Source: Streptomyces niveus
Lineage (GTDB): Bacteria; Actinomycetota; Actinomycetes; Streptomycetales; Streptomycetaceae
Length of the DNA stretch: 58,857 nt
Direction of reading: 5' to 3'
NCBI RefSeq assembly: GCF_001723055.1
Contig: NZ_MDCR01000096.1
Coordinates: 1 to 58,857 of the forward strand
Of the stretch, positions 25,236 to 37,252 are shown one piece after another (positions within the stretch are counted from its first letter, which is position 1; each line of letters starts with the position of its first letter). The notes under the pieces are model-generated. The model saw only the letters and a program-made list of their open reading frames with translations. It was not told the origin of the DNA and did no database searches. Both the position numbers and the translations under genes were made by a program.

Positions 25236-26027
25236 ATGACCAGACACGCCGTTGTCGCCCTGACCGTCGCCGCGGCGGTCGGCGGGCTCACCGCCCCGAC
25301 CGCACTCGCGAACAGCGCTCCCACAGCCCCCGCCGTCTCCGTTCCCGCCGCCGTCCCCACGGATCCGGTGATCACCGGCGTCACCGTCAACGGCGGGAAG
25401 GACGTGGTCGTCGGCACGACCGCGCGCAAGACCTTCACCGTCACGGTCCACGGGAGCGACGACTCCGGGCTCGAATTCGCGGACGCCGACCTGCTGGGTC
25501 CGGCCGGCGGCTTCTACACCACCGACACCTTCTGTGAGACCGCGACCGACTGCACCACCTCGTTCACCGTGGATCCCCGTCCCGATCCGTACAACGACAA
25601 CGCCGACCTCAGCAACGCCAACGCGGGCCGCTGGTACGTGCACTCGCTGGTGGACACCTTCGACGGCGTCACCCTCTTCACGAAGCACACCGGCGGCTTC
25701 CTCCTCAAGCGCGCCGCCGCGCTGACGGTCAACGCCGCGCCCGAACCGGTCGTGAAGGGCGGCACGATCACGGTCACCGGCAAGCTGACCCGGGCGAACT
25801 GGGACACGTACCGGTACGCCGGCTACACCGGCCGGCCGGTGGCGCTCCAGTTCCGCCCGAAGGCCGGCGACACCTACACCACCGTGAAGACCCTCACGAC
25901 CGACGGGACGGGCAACCTCCGTACGACGGTGAAGGCCGCTTCCGACGGCTACTGGCGGTGGAGCTTCGCCGGTACGACCACCACGGCCCCGAAGAACGCG
26001 ACGGGCGACTTCGTCGACGTCCGCTGA
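25236..26027 (+). CDS. secreted protein of unknown function with Ig-like C-terminal region
   Basis: A 263-residue protein with a clear signal peptide ([21 protein letters not shown]). The mature part has two beta-rich halves. The first, about residues 45-150, has a Cys pair in [14 protein letters not shown]. The second, about 165-255, starts [22 protein letters not shown] and has the pattern of Ig-like domains in actinobacterial secreted proteins ([27 protein letters not shown], in parts). No catalytic motif is visible. The ATG at 25236 is chosen because the signal peptide begins there. It stands alone between hemC and the P450 operon. Confidence 0.7.
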   Translation: MTRHAVVALTVAAAVGGLTAPTALANSAPTAPAVSVPAAVPTDPVITGVTVNGGKDVVVGTTARKTFTVTVHGSDDSGLEFADADLLGPAGGFYTTDTFCETATDCTTSFTVDPRPDPYNDNADLSNANAGRWYVHSLVDTFDGVTLFTKHTGGFLLKRAAALTVNAAPEPVVKGGTITVTGKLTRANWDTYRYAGYTGRPVALQFRPKAGDTYTTVKTLTTDGTGNLRTTVKAASDGYWRWSFAGTTTTAPKNATGDFVDVR

Positions 26028-26213
26028 CGGGCGCCGGTCCGTACCGTCGTACCACCGGCGCGTCCGGCGGCTTTCCCACTCCACCGGGCGCGCCCTCCCC
26101 CGACATAAAGACGGCGTAAGCAGATGGCCGAACGTGGGGCTGTGTCTCTTCGACGTCCGCGCACGGGGTCGGCTGTCCGCGCCCGATCCCGCCGGTTACC
26201 CGTACAGGTGAGC

Positions 26214-26270
26214 TTGGCAATCTCCGCGCATGGCGGCACTCCCCGCGCGGAATTAACCCTGAGTTGCCAA
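26214..26270. promoter_or_regulatory. nested inverted repeats upstream of the P450-RppA operon
   Basis: Outer arms TTGGCAA (26214-26220) and TTGCCAA (26264-26270) enclose CCGCGC (26224-26229) and GCGCGG (26245-26250). The structure lies 41-98 bp upstream of the P450 start. It may be two half sites of a repressor or a leader hairpin. Nothing else is seen in the 284-bp gap 26028-26311. Confidence 0.35.
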
Positions 26271-26311
26271 CGTCACCATGAGTGACCATCCTTGCCCGTG
26301 GGAGTGCTGTG

Positions 26312-27520
26312 ATGACCGGCGTGGACTCCGTACAGACCTGCCCCTTCCGCCATGACGAGGCCCTGGAACCCGACCCCTTCATGACCCGGATGCGGATCGA
26401 GGCCCCCGTCGCCCGGGTGCGTATGCCGTACGGCGAGGGCGAGTGCTGGCTGGTGACCCGGTACGAGGACGTGAAGACCGTCACCTCGGACCGCCGTTTC
26501 AGCAGAGCCGCCCTGATCGGACAGGACTTCCCCCGGATCACCCCGGCGCCCATCGCGCAGTCCGAGTCGATCAACCTCATGGACCCGCCCGCGCTCAACA
26601 GGGTGCGCAAGCTGATCAACAAGGCCTTCACCACCCCGCAGGTGGAGGCGCTGCGCCCGTGGACCCAGCGGGCGGTGGACGAGCTGCTGGACACCATGGC
26701 CAAGAGCGGCGCGCCGGCGGACATCGCCGACCATCTCGCCGACCGGCTGCCGCTGATGACGATCTGCGAGCTGCTGGACGTGCCGGAGGCGGACCGTCCC
26801 CAACTGCGGCAGCGGGCGATGGACATGATGTCCATGAACGCGGCCGACCGGAATTCGGCGGTCGAGGCGAAGGCGTGGCTACGGGCCTACTTCTCCGAGC
26901 TGACGGCGGAGCGGCGGCGCGCGCCCGGTGAGGATCTGATCAGCGGCCTCGCGACCGCGCGTATCGGCGACGAGATGCTGGACGCGGACGAACTCGCCGT
27001 GCTGGCCATGCTCCTGGTGATCACCGGCCACGACACCACCACGTACAACATCAGCAACATCGTCTACACATTGCTGACCCGGCCCGAGCGGGCCGCCGAG
27101 CTGCGTGCCCGGCCCGAACTGCTCCCGAACGCCCTTGAGGAGCTGCTGCGCCACATCCCGTTCCGCCAGGGCGTCGGCATCCCGCGGGTGGCGCTGGAGG
27201 ACGTCGACTTCGACGGTGTCGTCATCAAGGCGGGCGACACGGTGCACGTGTCGTACCTGACCGCCAACCGTGACGAACTCGCCTACGACCGGGCGGACGA
27301 GCTCAACTTCCACCGCGAGGACCCCGCCCCGCACATGACCTTCGGGTGGGGCAGCCACCACTGTCTGGGCGCCCACCTGGCGCGCATGGTGCTCCAGGTC
27401 TCCATCGGCACACTGCTCACCCGCTTCCCCGACCTTCGTCTGGCCGTACCGGCGGAGGAGGTGCGGTGGAACACCGTCTCGATCTGGCGATACCCGCTCG
27501 CCCTGCCGGTGACCTGGTAA
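26312..27520 (+). CDS. cytochrome P450, probably tailoring the RppA product
   Basis: A 402-residue soluble bacterial P450. It has the I-helix oxygen-activation motif (VITGHDTTTYN), the ExxR motif in EELLRHIP, and the heme loop FGWGSHHCLG with the axial thiolate Cys351. ATG 26312 is chosen for GGGAG 7 nt upstream. Only 10 bp separate it from the type III polyketide synthase, so the two are one operon. In Streptomyces, P450s paired with RppA (CYP158A2, P-450mel) oxidatively couple flaviolin or tetrahydroxynaphthalene to dark dimers. The pairing here implies such a role. Subfamily membership cannot be settled by eye. Confidence 0.9.
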   Translation: MTGVDSVQTCPFRHDEALEPDPFMTRMRIEAPVARVRMPYGEGECWLVTRYEDVKTVTSDRRFSRAALIGQDFPRITPAPIAQSESINLMDPPALNRVRKLINKAFTTPQVEALRPWTQRAVDELLDTMAKSGAPADIADHLADRLPLMTICELLDVPEADRPQLRQRAMDMMSMNAADRNSAVEAKAWLRAYFSELTAERRRAPGEDLISGLATARIGDEMLDADELAVLAMLLVITGHDTTTYNISNIVYTLLTRPERAAELRARPELLPNALEELLRHIPFRQGVGIPRVALEDVDFDGVVIKAGDTVHVSYLTANRDELAYDRADELNFHREDPAPHMTFGWGSHHCLGAHLARMVLQVSIGTLLTRFPDLRLAVPAEEVRWNTVSIWRYPLALPVTW

Positions 27521-27530
27521 GGAGCTGATC

Positions 27531-28658
27531 ATGGCAACTCTGTGCAGGCCCGCCATCGCCGTCCCCGATCACGTCATCACCATGGAACAGACCGTGGAGC
27601 TGGCACGGACGCTCCACCCCGATCACCCGCAGCTCGAACTCGCGGTGCGGCTGATCAGCAACACCGGTGTCCTCACCCGACGTCTGGTGAGGCCCATCGA
27701 GGAGACCCTTCGCCATCCCGGCTTCACCGCCCGTAACGACGCCTACGAGGCGGAGGCGAAGGCGCGGGTGCCCGAGGTCGTCGAGCGGGCCCTGGCCCAC
27801 GCCGAACTGACGCCGCGGGACATCGACATGATCGTCTACGTGTCGTGCACCGGCTTCATGATGCCGTCGATGACGGCCTGGCTGATCAACACCATGGGCT
27901 TCAGGCCGGAGACCCGGCAGCTGCCGATCGCCCAGTTGGGCTGCGCCGCCGGCGGTGCGGCCATCAACCGGGCACATGACTTCTGCTCGGCGTACCCGCA
28001 GGCCAACGTGTTGATCGTGGCGTGCGAGTTCTGCTCGCTGTGCTACCAGCCGACGGACCTCGCGGTGGGCAATCTGCTCTCCAACGGCCTCTTCGGTGAC
28101 GCCGTCGCCGCCGCGGTGGTACGCGGTCAGGGAGGCACCGGCGTACAGCTGGAGCGCAACGCCTCCCATCTGGTGCCCGACACGGAGGACTGGATCTCGT
28201 ACGCGGTCCGGGACACCGGGTTCCACTTCATGCTCGACAAGCGGGTGCCCGGCACCATGTCCGTACTCGCGCCCGCCATGCGGGAGATGGCCGAGCCGCA
28301 CGACTGGGACGTCTCCGGGCTGGACTTCTACATCGTGCACGCCGGGGGGCCCAGGATCCTGGACGACCTCTGCCACTACCTCGACGTACCGGCGGAGATG
28401 TTCCGCTACAGCAGGGCGACCCTCACCGAGCGGGGCAACATCGCCAGCGCCGTCATCTTCGACGCGCTCGACCGCTTCTTCGAGGACGGCGGCGCGGAGC
28501 ACGGCGCGCGAGGGGTGATCGCGGGCTTCGGTCCCGGCATCACGGCCGAACTCTCCCTCGGCACCTGGTCGGTGGGCGGCCGGGAGACCGGACGGATCGA
28601 ACGGGAAGTGATCCTTCCGACGCCGGTCCTGATGGCCGGCTCCGACGCGGTCGGCTGA
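27531..28658 (+). CDS. rppA: type III polyketide synthase, 1,3,6,8-tetrahydroxynaphthalene synthase (RppA)
   Basis: A 375-residue chalcone-synthase-fold enzyme that condenses five malonyl-CoA to tetrahydroxynaphthalene, the precursor of flaviolin and HPQ melanin. The catalytic triad is at the positions known for Streptomyces THNS: Cys138 in AQLGCAAGG, His270 in YIVHAGG and Asn303 in RGNIAS. Cys106 in VYVSCTGFMM, the extra cysteine diagnostic of THNS, is also present. AAGGAG precedes the ATG by a few bases. It follows the P450 gene in an operon and ends in a double hairpin. The product should protect against UV and oxidants. Confidence 0.95.
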   Translation: MATLCRPAIAVPDHVITMEQTVELARTLHPDHPQLELAVRLISNTGVLTRRLVRPIEETLRHPGFTARNDAYEAEAKARVPEVVERALAHAELTPRDIDMIVYVSCTGFMMPSMTAWLINTMGFRPETRQLPIAQLGCAAGGAAINRAHDFCSAYPQANVLIVACEFCSLCYQPTDLAVGNLLSNGLFGDAVAAAVVRGQGGTGVQLERNASHLVPDTEDWISYAVRDTGFHFMLDKRVPGTMSVLAPAMREMAEPHDWDVSGLDFYIVHAGGPRILDDLCHYLDVPAEMFRYSRATLTERGNIASAVIFDALDRFFEDGGAEHGARGVIAGFGPGITAELSLGTWSVGGRETGRIEREVILPTPVLMAGSDAVG

Positions 28659-28686
28659 TCCGGGCCGCGTACTGACTGATCCGGAG

Positions 28687-28753
28687 CCGGGTCCCCCGCC
28701 GGTCGGGGACCCGGTCCTGAAGCGCCGGACGGGCTCCACGCCCGTCCGGCGCT
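28687..28753. terminator. double hairpin terminator between rppA and the trypco2 gene
   Basis: Two consecutive perfect stems. The first is CCGGGTCCCC (28687-28696) with GGGGACCCGG (28705-28714). The second is AGCGCCGGACGGGC (28721-28734) with its complement (28740-28753), with a 5-nt loop. They lie between convergent stop codons and should work in both directions. Confidence 0.85.
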
Positions 28754-28778
28754 CGTCACTCCCCCTGACTCCGCCTCG

Positions 28779-29120
28779 TCACTCCTCACCGCCGATGCTG
28801 AAGCCCTGCTCCTGCGGGGGCTGGTCCCTGTCGTGCGGCATCAGCTCGATCTCGATGCGGTGCATGTTCTCGCGGGCCGCCGTCCCGCCCGCCTCGGCCG
28901 TGACGACGCCGATGTTCAGACTCCCCTTGCCGGTGCCCTCGCGCCGTACCTGCACGGTGAATTCGACGTTCACCCGCTCCACCCGGAACTGGATCCTGCT
29001 CTCCCGGCCGTCGTGCTGGGCTTCCTCCAGCTCCTCCCGGATCCGGCCGATCACCTCGGCGAGGCCGGCGGTCTCCGTACCGGGTCCACCACGTCCGCCA
29101 CGTCCGCCACCCGCGCCCAT
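28779..29120 (-). CDS. trypsin-co-occurring domain 2 (trypco2)-like protein
   Basis: A 113-residue soluble protein. After a Gly/Arg-rich start it has a helix (LAEVIGRIREELEEAQHDGR), then alternating strands IQFRVERVNVEFTVQVRREG, GKGSLNIGVVTAEAGG and a final strand MHRIEIELMP. This helix plus beta-hairpin layout matches trypco2 domains, which comparative genomics places next to trypsin-like proteases in multi-domain bacterial conflict or signalling systems. The neighbour, 63 bp away and divergent, is exactly a trypsin-like protease fusion, which strengthens the call. GAGAGGG lies upstream of the start. It could be a partner, an inhibitor or a substrate of the protease. Confidence 0.75.
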   Translation of the reverse strand: MGAGGGRGGRGGPGTETAGLAEVIGRIREELEEAQHDGRESRIQFRVERVNVEFTVQVRREGTGKGSLNIGVVTAEAGGTAARENMHRIEIELMPHDRDQPPQEQGFSIGGEE

Positions 29121-29183
29121 TTACGACCCTCTCGTTACGCAGCGGGGGTCCATTGTCACACCCCGTGGCTATTGTTGAGCAGT
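29121..29183. promoter_or_regulatory. divergent promoter region of the trypco2 / protease-kinase genes
   Basis: A 63-bp gap must hold both promoters. On the plus strand TATTGT (29170-29175) lies 8 bp before the ATG at 29184, and no ribosome binding site is visible, so the kinase transcript may be leaderless. On the minus strand GTGACA and TAACGA are spaced by 16 bp. Elements are weak matches. Confidence 0.3.
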
Positions 29184-32100
29184 ATGAGGGAGCCCGATGG
29201 CACTTCCAACTCCGCGTCCCAGGACGCCCCTTGGCGGGTCCGGCTGGTCAAGGGAGAGGACGGCGCCGGGCCACCGCTCGGCGCGGGCGTGCTGCTGCCC
29301 GGTGGGCTGGTGCTCACCTGCGCCCATGTGGTGCTGGCCAAGACCGCGAGCAGGACGGACCGTTCACCGGGAGCGGGTGCCGGCCGGGGAGACGAGCCGC
29401 CGCGGCCCGTCGGGGCGTTGTACGCGGAGTTCCCCGGCGTCCGCGCGACCCCGCCCGTGCGGCTGCGCGCCGAGGTGCTCGCCGACCATCTGAAGCCGCT
29501 GACCTCGCACTTCAGCGGCGACATCGCCCTTCTGCGCCTGGCCTCCGTGCCACCGGTGGAGCCCGCCGTGCCCCATCTGCAGATCCCTGCGCGCGACGAG
29601 TTGGTGCACTCCGTCGGTTACACGGCCGCGTTGCCCGGCGGGGAGGACGTCAATGCCCGGCTCAGAGGCTGGGGCGGGCCCGGCCGTGATCCCGAATGGG
29701 TGCAACTCGACCGGGACGTCGGGTCGTTCGCGCCACGTCGCGGCTTCAGCGGCAGCGGTGTGGTCCACACCCGCTCGGGGGCTGTCATCGGCATCATGGC
29801 CTACCAGTTCGAGAACGTCCGGGACCGGATCAGCCACACCTATATGATCCCGACCGACACGATCGTGGGGCATCTGTCCGTTCTGCGGTCCCTGTGGGCG
29901 GAGCAGCGGGACGAGTTGAAGTGGACGGGGCGCAGCGCCCTGTCGCGCACCATCCCGCGCGATCCCCCCGCGAGTGCGTCGAACCGCGCTCTCGGGCTCC
30001 GCCGCAAGGTGACCAACTGGCTCGTCGACGCGGCTCCGGTGACGGGCACCACCGCCACCGCCACCGCCCAGGTGTCGAATCCGGTGTCCGGGACGGGCTC
30101 GGTGACCGGCGGGCGCGTGGCCACGGAGCCGGTGGAGCTGATCTTCGTCCGCGACGGCCGGCACGACGACATCTCGGCGATCCACACCACGCTCAACCTC
30201 GCCGACCGCGAACGCAATCCGCGGCGGGCGGGCGCGGGCGACGCCTCGGAGCCGCCCGTCGGATCGATCGACCTGGCCGTGGACGCGAAGGGTCTGACCG
30301 CCGATGAACTGATCGCGTTCACCGCCGAGCGCATCGGTCTGGTGGGCCCCTCCAGACCCACCGGACCGACCGGACCCGGTGGACCGACCGGACCCGAGGA
30401 GCGCGAAGGGGCGAACGAGCACGGGCGGCCGGAGGACCATGACCGCATGCTGGCACTGATCGCCGGGGACAGTCCGCCGATCTCCGCCGCCTTCCTGTCG
30501 GTCGATCAGGCGTCCCCGACCGGCGAGGCCGTGTTACCGCTGCTCAGGGCCCTACGGGCGAGCAAACTCACCCGCTTGCTCCTCGTCTTCCGCGACCTCG
30601 GGTCGCCCTTGCTCGACAGCGTCGTGGACACGCTGCTCGACGACGCGTGGGCCGAGCGCCGCACAACGGCCATAGCAGCACGACTGACCGTGCTCGCCGA
30701 CCTGGAGAAGCGCTTCCGCAGGCTGCACGCGCACTCCGTCGGCCAGGACGGCACCGACGTGCCTCAGCCGCGCCACCGCCAACTGGCCGCGCGGCTGGCC
30801 GAGTTGCACCAGGATGGCGAGGTCCCCCGGAAGAGCGGCGCCCTCGCGCACCACCTGTTCCTGCTCGACATCGACGTCGAGGAGGCGGTCCGGCGGGTCG
30901 GCAGCGCCGTACAGGGTCTGGACCGGCCGAACTCACCGGGCGAGTACAACGTGGTCCCACCCGGAGACGATCTCACCGCGCTGCCGCGCATCACCGTCAA
31001 GAATCCCCGCGCGTTCGTGGAGTCCGAGCCCGAGCCGCAGACACCGGCGGAGCCGGATTCCGGTCTCACCGCCGGCCAGGTGCTGCACCAGCAGTACGAG
31101 GTCGTCGGACTGCTCGGCGAGGGGAGCCACGGCAAGGTGTATCTGGCCTGTGACCAGATGCTGGAGGACCGTGAGGTGGCCCTGAAGGGGGTACGGGATC
31201 CCGCCGACCAGACCGACCGGCGGATCTCCCGGGGCGAGCTGCTCCGGCTGATCGGCCTCAACCACCCTTCGATCATCAAGGTGTACAACTACGCCCCGCA
31301 TCCCGGCCGCCCGGAGCAGCCCGAACACCCCGCGAACAAGGCCGGGTTCATCGTCATGGAGTTCGCGAACGGGGCTCCGCTGAAGTGGGTCGCCGAACAG
31401 ATCGAGCGGAACGCGGCGCCGTTCGACGGCTATCGCGTCCATGAGTTCATCGCCGCGTACGGACTGGCGATCCTGGACGCGCTGCGCTATCTCCACGAGG
31501 ACGAGGGCTTCGTCTACGGCGATCTGTCCCTCACCAACGTCCTCCACTGCGGCAACGGCATCAAGCTCATCGACGTCGCGGGCGTCCGCAGAATCGGCCA
31601 CGCCGGGCCCGTCACCTTCCCGGCCCCCGAGATCGGCACGTCCACCAAGGTGACGGTCGCGGCGGACCTGTACGCGGTCGGGGCCGTCCTCCAGGAACTG
31701 CTCAACCGGGTCCCCGCACCTCCCGTCGACCTGGGTACGACCTCGCTCCAGCGCGTACTGCACCGGGCCCAGGCCCGGAAGCCCGGGGACCGGTTCGCCG
31801 ACGCGCGCGAGATGGCCGTTCAACTCCGTGGTGTTCTACGCGAGTTGCGCTCGCTGCGGCGCGACGAGGAGACGTTCGAGCCGTCACCGCTGTTCTCCGT
31901 CGCGCCCGCCGCGCTCGACGGGGAACTCGGCAAGGCTCCGCCGCTCGGCCAGTGGCGGCACGGCGGCAGCGACAAACGCCCCCTGACGATAGGGCCGCCC
32001 GAACCGGCCGAGGTGGCCGTGGGCCTGCCCGTACCCAAAGTGAGCAAGCAGGACCCGAACTGGAAGAAGACGCAGCGCACGTCGTACGACGATCCGGCCG

Positions 32101-33098
32101 GTCTGCTCCAGCTCAGCGCCGGCTGGCAGCCCTCTCCCGAACTGGCGCTCCTGCGCTGCCGCCTCCACCTGGAGGTCGGCCGCTACCAGCCGGCCGACGC
32201 GGCAAGGCATCTGGCGTCGGCCACCGCCGAGCTGGAGCGGGCCGAGGTCGCCGTCGGCACCCTGGCCGAGTACGACTGGCGGCTGCGCTGGCACCAGGGC
32301 CTGCTCCATCTCGCGGGAGACGACGTGGAGTCGGCCCACGAGTCCTTCGACCAGGTCTACGCGGCGATCCCCGGCGAGTACGCGCCCAAGCTCGCCCTCG
32401 GCTACTGCCACGAGGTCCTCGGCCACCCGCAGGAGGCGACGGTCTTCTACAGCGCGGTGTGGAAGCGCAACCGGGCTCTCGGCAGCGCCGCCTTCGGGCT
32501 GGCCCGTATCCATCTCGCCGACGGCGACACCCAACTCGCCCTCGACCGGCTCGAAGCCGTGCCCGCCGACTCCCGGCACCGCACCGCCGCCCGTACGGCC
32601 ATGGTGCGGATCCACGCGGACCCGCCCGCCGACGGTGAACCGCCGACCGTGGCCGCCGCGGGCCGGGCGTGCGAGACGCTGCACCTGCTGGCCAGGGACG
32701 AGGGTCTGACGGACCGCCATGCCCAGGACCGGCTGCGTACGGACCTGTTGGAGCTGCTGCTGCGGCTGGTCACCACTCCCCCGGTACCGGATCCGCTGCG
32801 CGCGCTCCGCGACTCGCTGAACCGGGAGATCGCGGTCCCCACCACCGAACACGAGCTGCGCAAGCAGTTGGGGGCCTGCTACGAACGGCTCTCCGAGCAG
32901 GTGCCGCGCACCCCGTCCCGCGAGCACACGACCCTGGAGCGGGCCCTGCTGGACAACGCCTACCGCACCCGTCCGTACGCGTTCGGCCACAGCAGGGGCG
33001 AGCAGCGCCAGGGCCGGTTGCGCGGGTGGCGGCCCGGGCGGCTGCGCGGCCGGGCGACGGACCCGCCGGCGACCGACGCCGCCACGGGTGAGCGGTGA
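29184..33098 (+). CDS. trypsin-like protease fused to a PknG-like Ser/Thr kinase with TPR domain
   Basis: A 1304-residue cytoplasmic fusion. Residues 10-230 are a trypsin-like protease with triad His48 (LTCAHVV), Asp113 (SGDIALL) and Ser189 (GFSGSGV). Residues 230-620 are unassigned, with a Gly/Pro/Thr linker and a helical part. Residues 635-910 are a kinase: loop GEGSHGKV (645-652), Lys668 (VALKGV), VYGDLSLTN with Asp780, and Asp797 in KLIDVAGVRRI. The tail is a TPR region (AFGLARIHLADGD). Kinase plus TPR closely follow mycobacterial PknG (YND, LIDLGAVSRI, similar TPR), but its rubredoxin domain is missing. ATG 29184 begins the protease core. Codon 451 (30534-30536) is TTA. Its stop overlaps the next start. 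It probably phosphorylates or cleaves targets in response to the SBP/GlnX-like pair. Confidence 0.88.
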   Translation: MREPDGTSNSASQDAPWRVRLVKGEDGAGPPLGAGVLLPGGLVLTCAHVVLAKTASRTDRSPGAGAGRGDEPPRPVGALYAEFPGVRATPPVRLRAEVLADHLKPLTSHFSGDIALLRLASVPPVEPAVPHLQIPARDELVHSVGYTAALPGGEDVNARLRGWGGPGRDPEWVQLDRDVGSFAPRRGFSGSGVVHTRSGAVIGIMAYQFENVRDRISHTYMIPTDTIVGHLSVLRSLWAEQRDELKWTGRSALSRTIPRDPPASASNRALGLRRKVTNWLVDAAPVTGTTATATAQVSNPVSGTGSVTGGRVATEPVELIFVRDGRHDDISAIHTTLNLADRERNPRRAGAGDASEPPVGSIDLAVDAKGLTADELIAFTAERIGLVGPSRPTGPTGPGGPTGPEEREGANEHGRPEDHDRMLALIAGDSPPISAAFLSVDQASPTGEAVLPLLRALRASKLTRLLLVFRDLGSPLLDSVVDTLLDDAWAERRTTAIAARLTVLADLEKRFRRLHAHSVGQDGTDVPQPRHRQLAARLAELHQDGEVPRKSGALAHHLFLLDIDVEEAVRRVGSAVQGLDRPNSPGEYNVVPPGDDLTALPRITVKNPRAFVESEPEPQTPAEPDSGLTAGQVLHQQYEVVGLLGEGSHGKVYLACDQMLEDREVALKGVRDPADQTDRRISRGELLRLIGLNHPSIIKVYNYAPHPGRPEQPEHPANKAGFIVMEFANGAPLKWVAEQIERNAAPFDGYRVHEFIAAYGLAILDALRYLHEDEGFVYGDLSLTNVLHCGNGIKLIDVAGVRRIGHAGPVTFPAPEIGTSTKVTVAADLYAVGAVLQELLNRVPAPPVDLGTTSLQRVLHRAQARKPGDRFADAREMAVQLRGVLRELRSLRRDEETFEPSPLFSVAPAALDGELGKAPPLGQWRHGGSDKRPLTIGPPEPAEVAVGLPVPKVSKQDPNWKKTQRTSYDDPAGLLQLSAGWQPSPELALLRCRLHLEVGRYQPADAARHLASATAELERAEVAVGTLAEYDWRLRWHQGLLHLAGDDVESAHESFDQVYAAIPGEYAPKLALGYCHEVLGHPQEATVFYSAVWKRNRALGSAAFGLARIHLADGDTQLALDRLEAVPADSRHRTAARTAMVRIHADPPADGEPPTVAAAGRACETLHLLARDEGLTDRHAQDRLRTDLLELLLRLVTTPPVPDPLRALRDSLNREIAVPTTEHELRKQLGACYERLSEQVPRTPSREHTTLERALLDNAYRTRPYAFGHSRGEQRQGRLRGWRPGRLRGRATDPPATDAATGER
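30534..30536 (+). promoter_or_regulatory. in-frame TTA codon (possible bldA control)
   Basis: Leu451 of the protease-kinase fusion is TTA, in GCC GTG TTA CCG. In Streptomyces this codon is read only by the bldA tRNA, which matures late, so such genes are often translated at the developmental switch. I noticed no other in-frame TTA codon in the annotated genes of this window. Confidence 0.8.
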
Positions 33099-34233
33099 TG
33101 GGCCGCCGCCGGTTCACCGTAGCGGCCTCGCTCCGGTCCCCCCGGACGGCGGCGCGCTCGGCCGGGCACGCCGTACGGCATTCGGTCGCGGGGCCGTTGT
33201 GGGGCCGGTCGCGCGGTCTGCGACCTCACACGAACAAGCGCCGGCACACCGCGCCCTTCCTGTTCAGCCGCATGCTGCTGCTGCCTGCGCTCGCCCTGAC
33301 GGTCCTGACGCTCGCCGGGACGGCGTATCTGGACCTGCACGACCGCACGGGCCAGTTGCGCGAGCGCTACGCCCCCGCGATGGTCGAACTGGCCCACGCC
33401 AGGACGTCGTTGGCCCTCGCGCACGACGAGGCAACGCGGCGGCTGGGCGACCACGGCAGGGATCCGCTGCTCCAGACCGATCTCGTCGGGCTCGGCGAGA
33501 GATACCCGGCCCTGCTGACCGAGGCGGCGCAGAGCCTCAACAACGCGGCGCAGACCGAGGCGCTGCGCACCGCCCAGGAGCAGGAGGTCCGGGTGGTGTC
33601 GGGGCTGGTGGTGGCGTACGACGACTGGATCGGCTGGGCCGGCAGCCATCACGAGAGCAAGGCGCTGCGCACGGCGGGGCTGGACTACGCGACGAGTCTG
33701 CTGAACGACGTCGGCAGCCCCGACAAGCCCATGGCCGTGCTCGACCGCATCGCGGCCCTCGAAAGGGAGCTGAACGAGGACGCGGCGGAGCTGTCGGGCT
33801 GGAGCGCGCTGTCCGCCGTGACGGCGTCGGCCGCCCTGCTGGCCGCGCTGGTCTTCGTGTTCGTCGTGGCCGGCACGCTGGAGTTCATCCACTCGCAGTT
33901 GCATGTGGTCAGCGTGGTGCTCGCGCTGTACGCGCTGCCGGTGCTGCTGGTCCTCGGGGTGCTGGTGCTCGGCGCCGTCGGCCAGCACCGCGCGCAGCGG
34001 GAAGTACGGCAGGCGGGCGTCGAGTTGGCTGCGGTGGGTGCGTCGGTGAAGGCCGATCCGCTGATCGAGGATCTGGACGGACAACTGGCCGTGAAGCTGC
34101 GCGGTACGCACCCGGGCAGTTGGGCGCTGGCCGCCGAGATCGCCCTGGCGGTCGGCGCGGCGGGCGCGGTGGCGTCCGGTTTCACCCTGTTCCACTACGG
34201 CCGCAGACATCTGCAGATCCTCTGGAGGACGTC

Positions 34234-34237
<4 letters not shown>
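33098..34237 (+). CDS. GlnX-like membrane protein with large external loop
   Basis: A 379-residue membrane protein. A basic N-terminal tail is followed by TM1 (about 55-78, MLLLPALALTVLTLAGTA). An approximately 155-residue, largely helical extracytoplasmic loop comes next (79-235), then TM2 (236-259), TM3 (270-293) and TM4 (342-365). This matches GlnX, the membrane protein that passes the signal from the solute-binding protein GlnH to the kinase PknG in Mycobacterium and Corynebacterium. Its position between the PknG-like gene and a solute-binding lipoprotein gene is the same as in the pknG-glnX-glnH locus. The ATG overlaps the kinase stop by one base and the last bases overlap the next gene, so the three are translationally coupled. 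Sequence identity to GlnX could not be tested. Confidence 0.75.
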
Positions 34238-37171
<2,934 letters not shown>

Positions 37172-37207
37172 GCGCGCCGCGCCGGGCCGGCCGACACCGG
37201 CTCGGCG

Positions 37208-37240
37208 GCCGGACGGGACGCCGCATGCGTCCCGTCCGGC
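37208..37240. terminator. hairpin terminator between rox and the beta-helix gene
   Basis: Perfect 14-bp stem GCCGGACGGGACGC (37208-37221) with its complement (37227-37240) and a 5-nt loop, between convergent stop codons. No T run. Confidence 0.8.
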
Positions 37241-37252
37241 GGCCGGGGGCGG

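Noticed and set aside
33088..34233. Upstream extension of the solute-binding protein frame
   Set aside because: The open frame overlaps the membrane-protein gene; the GTG at 34234 has a ribosome binding site and starts a lipoprotein signal peptide.
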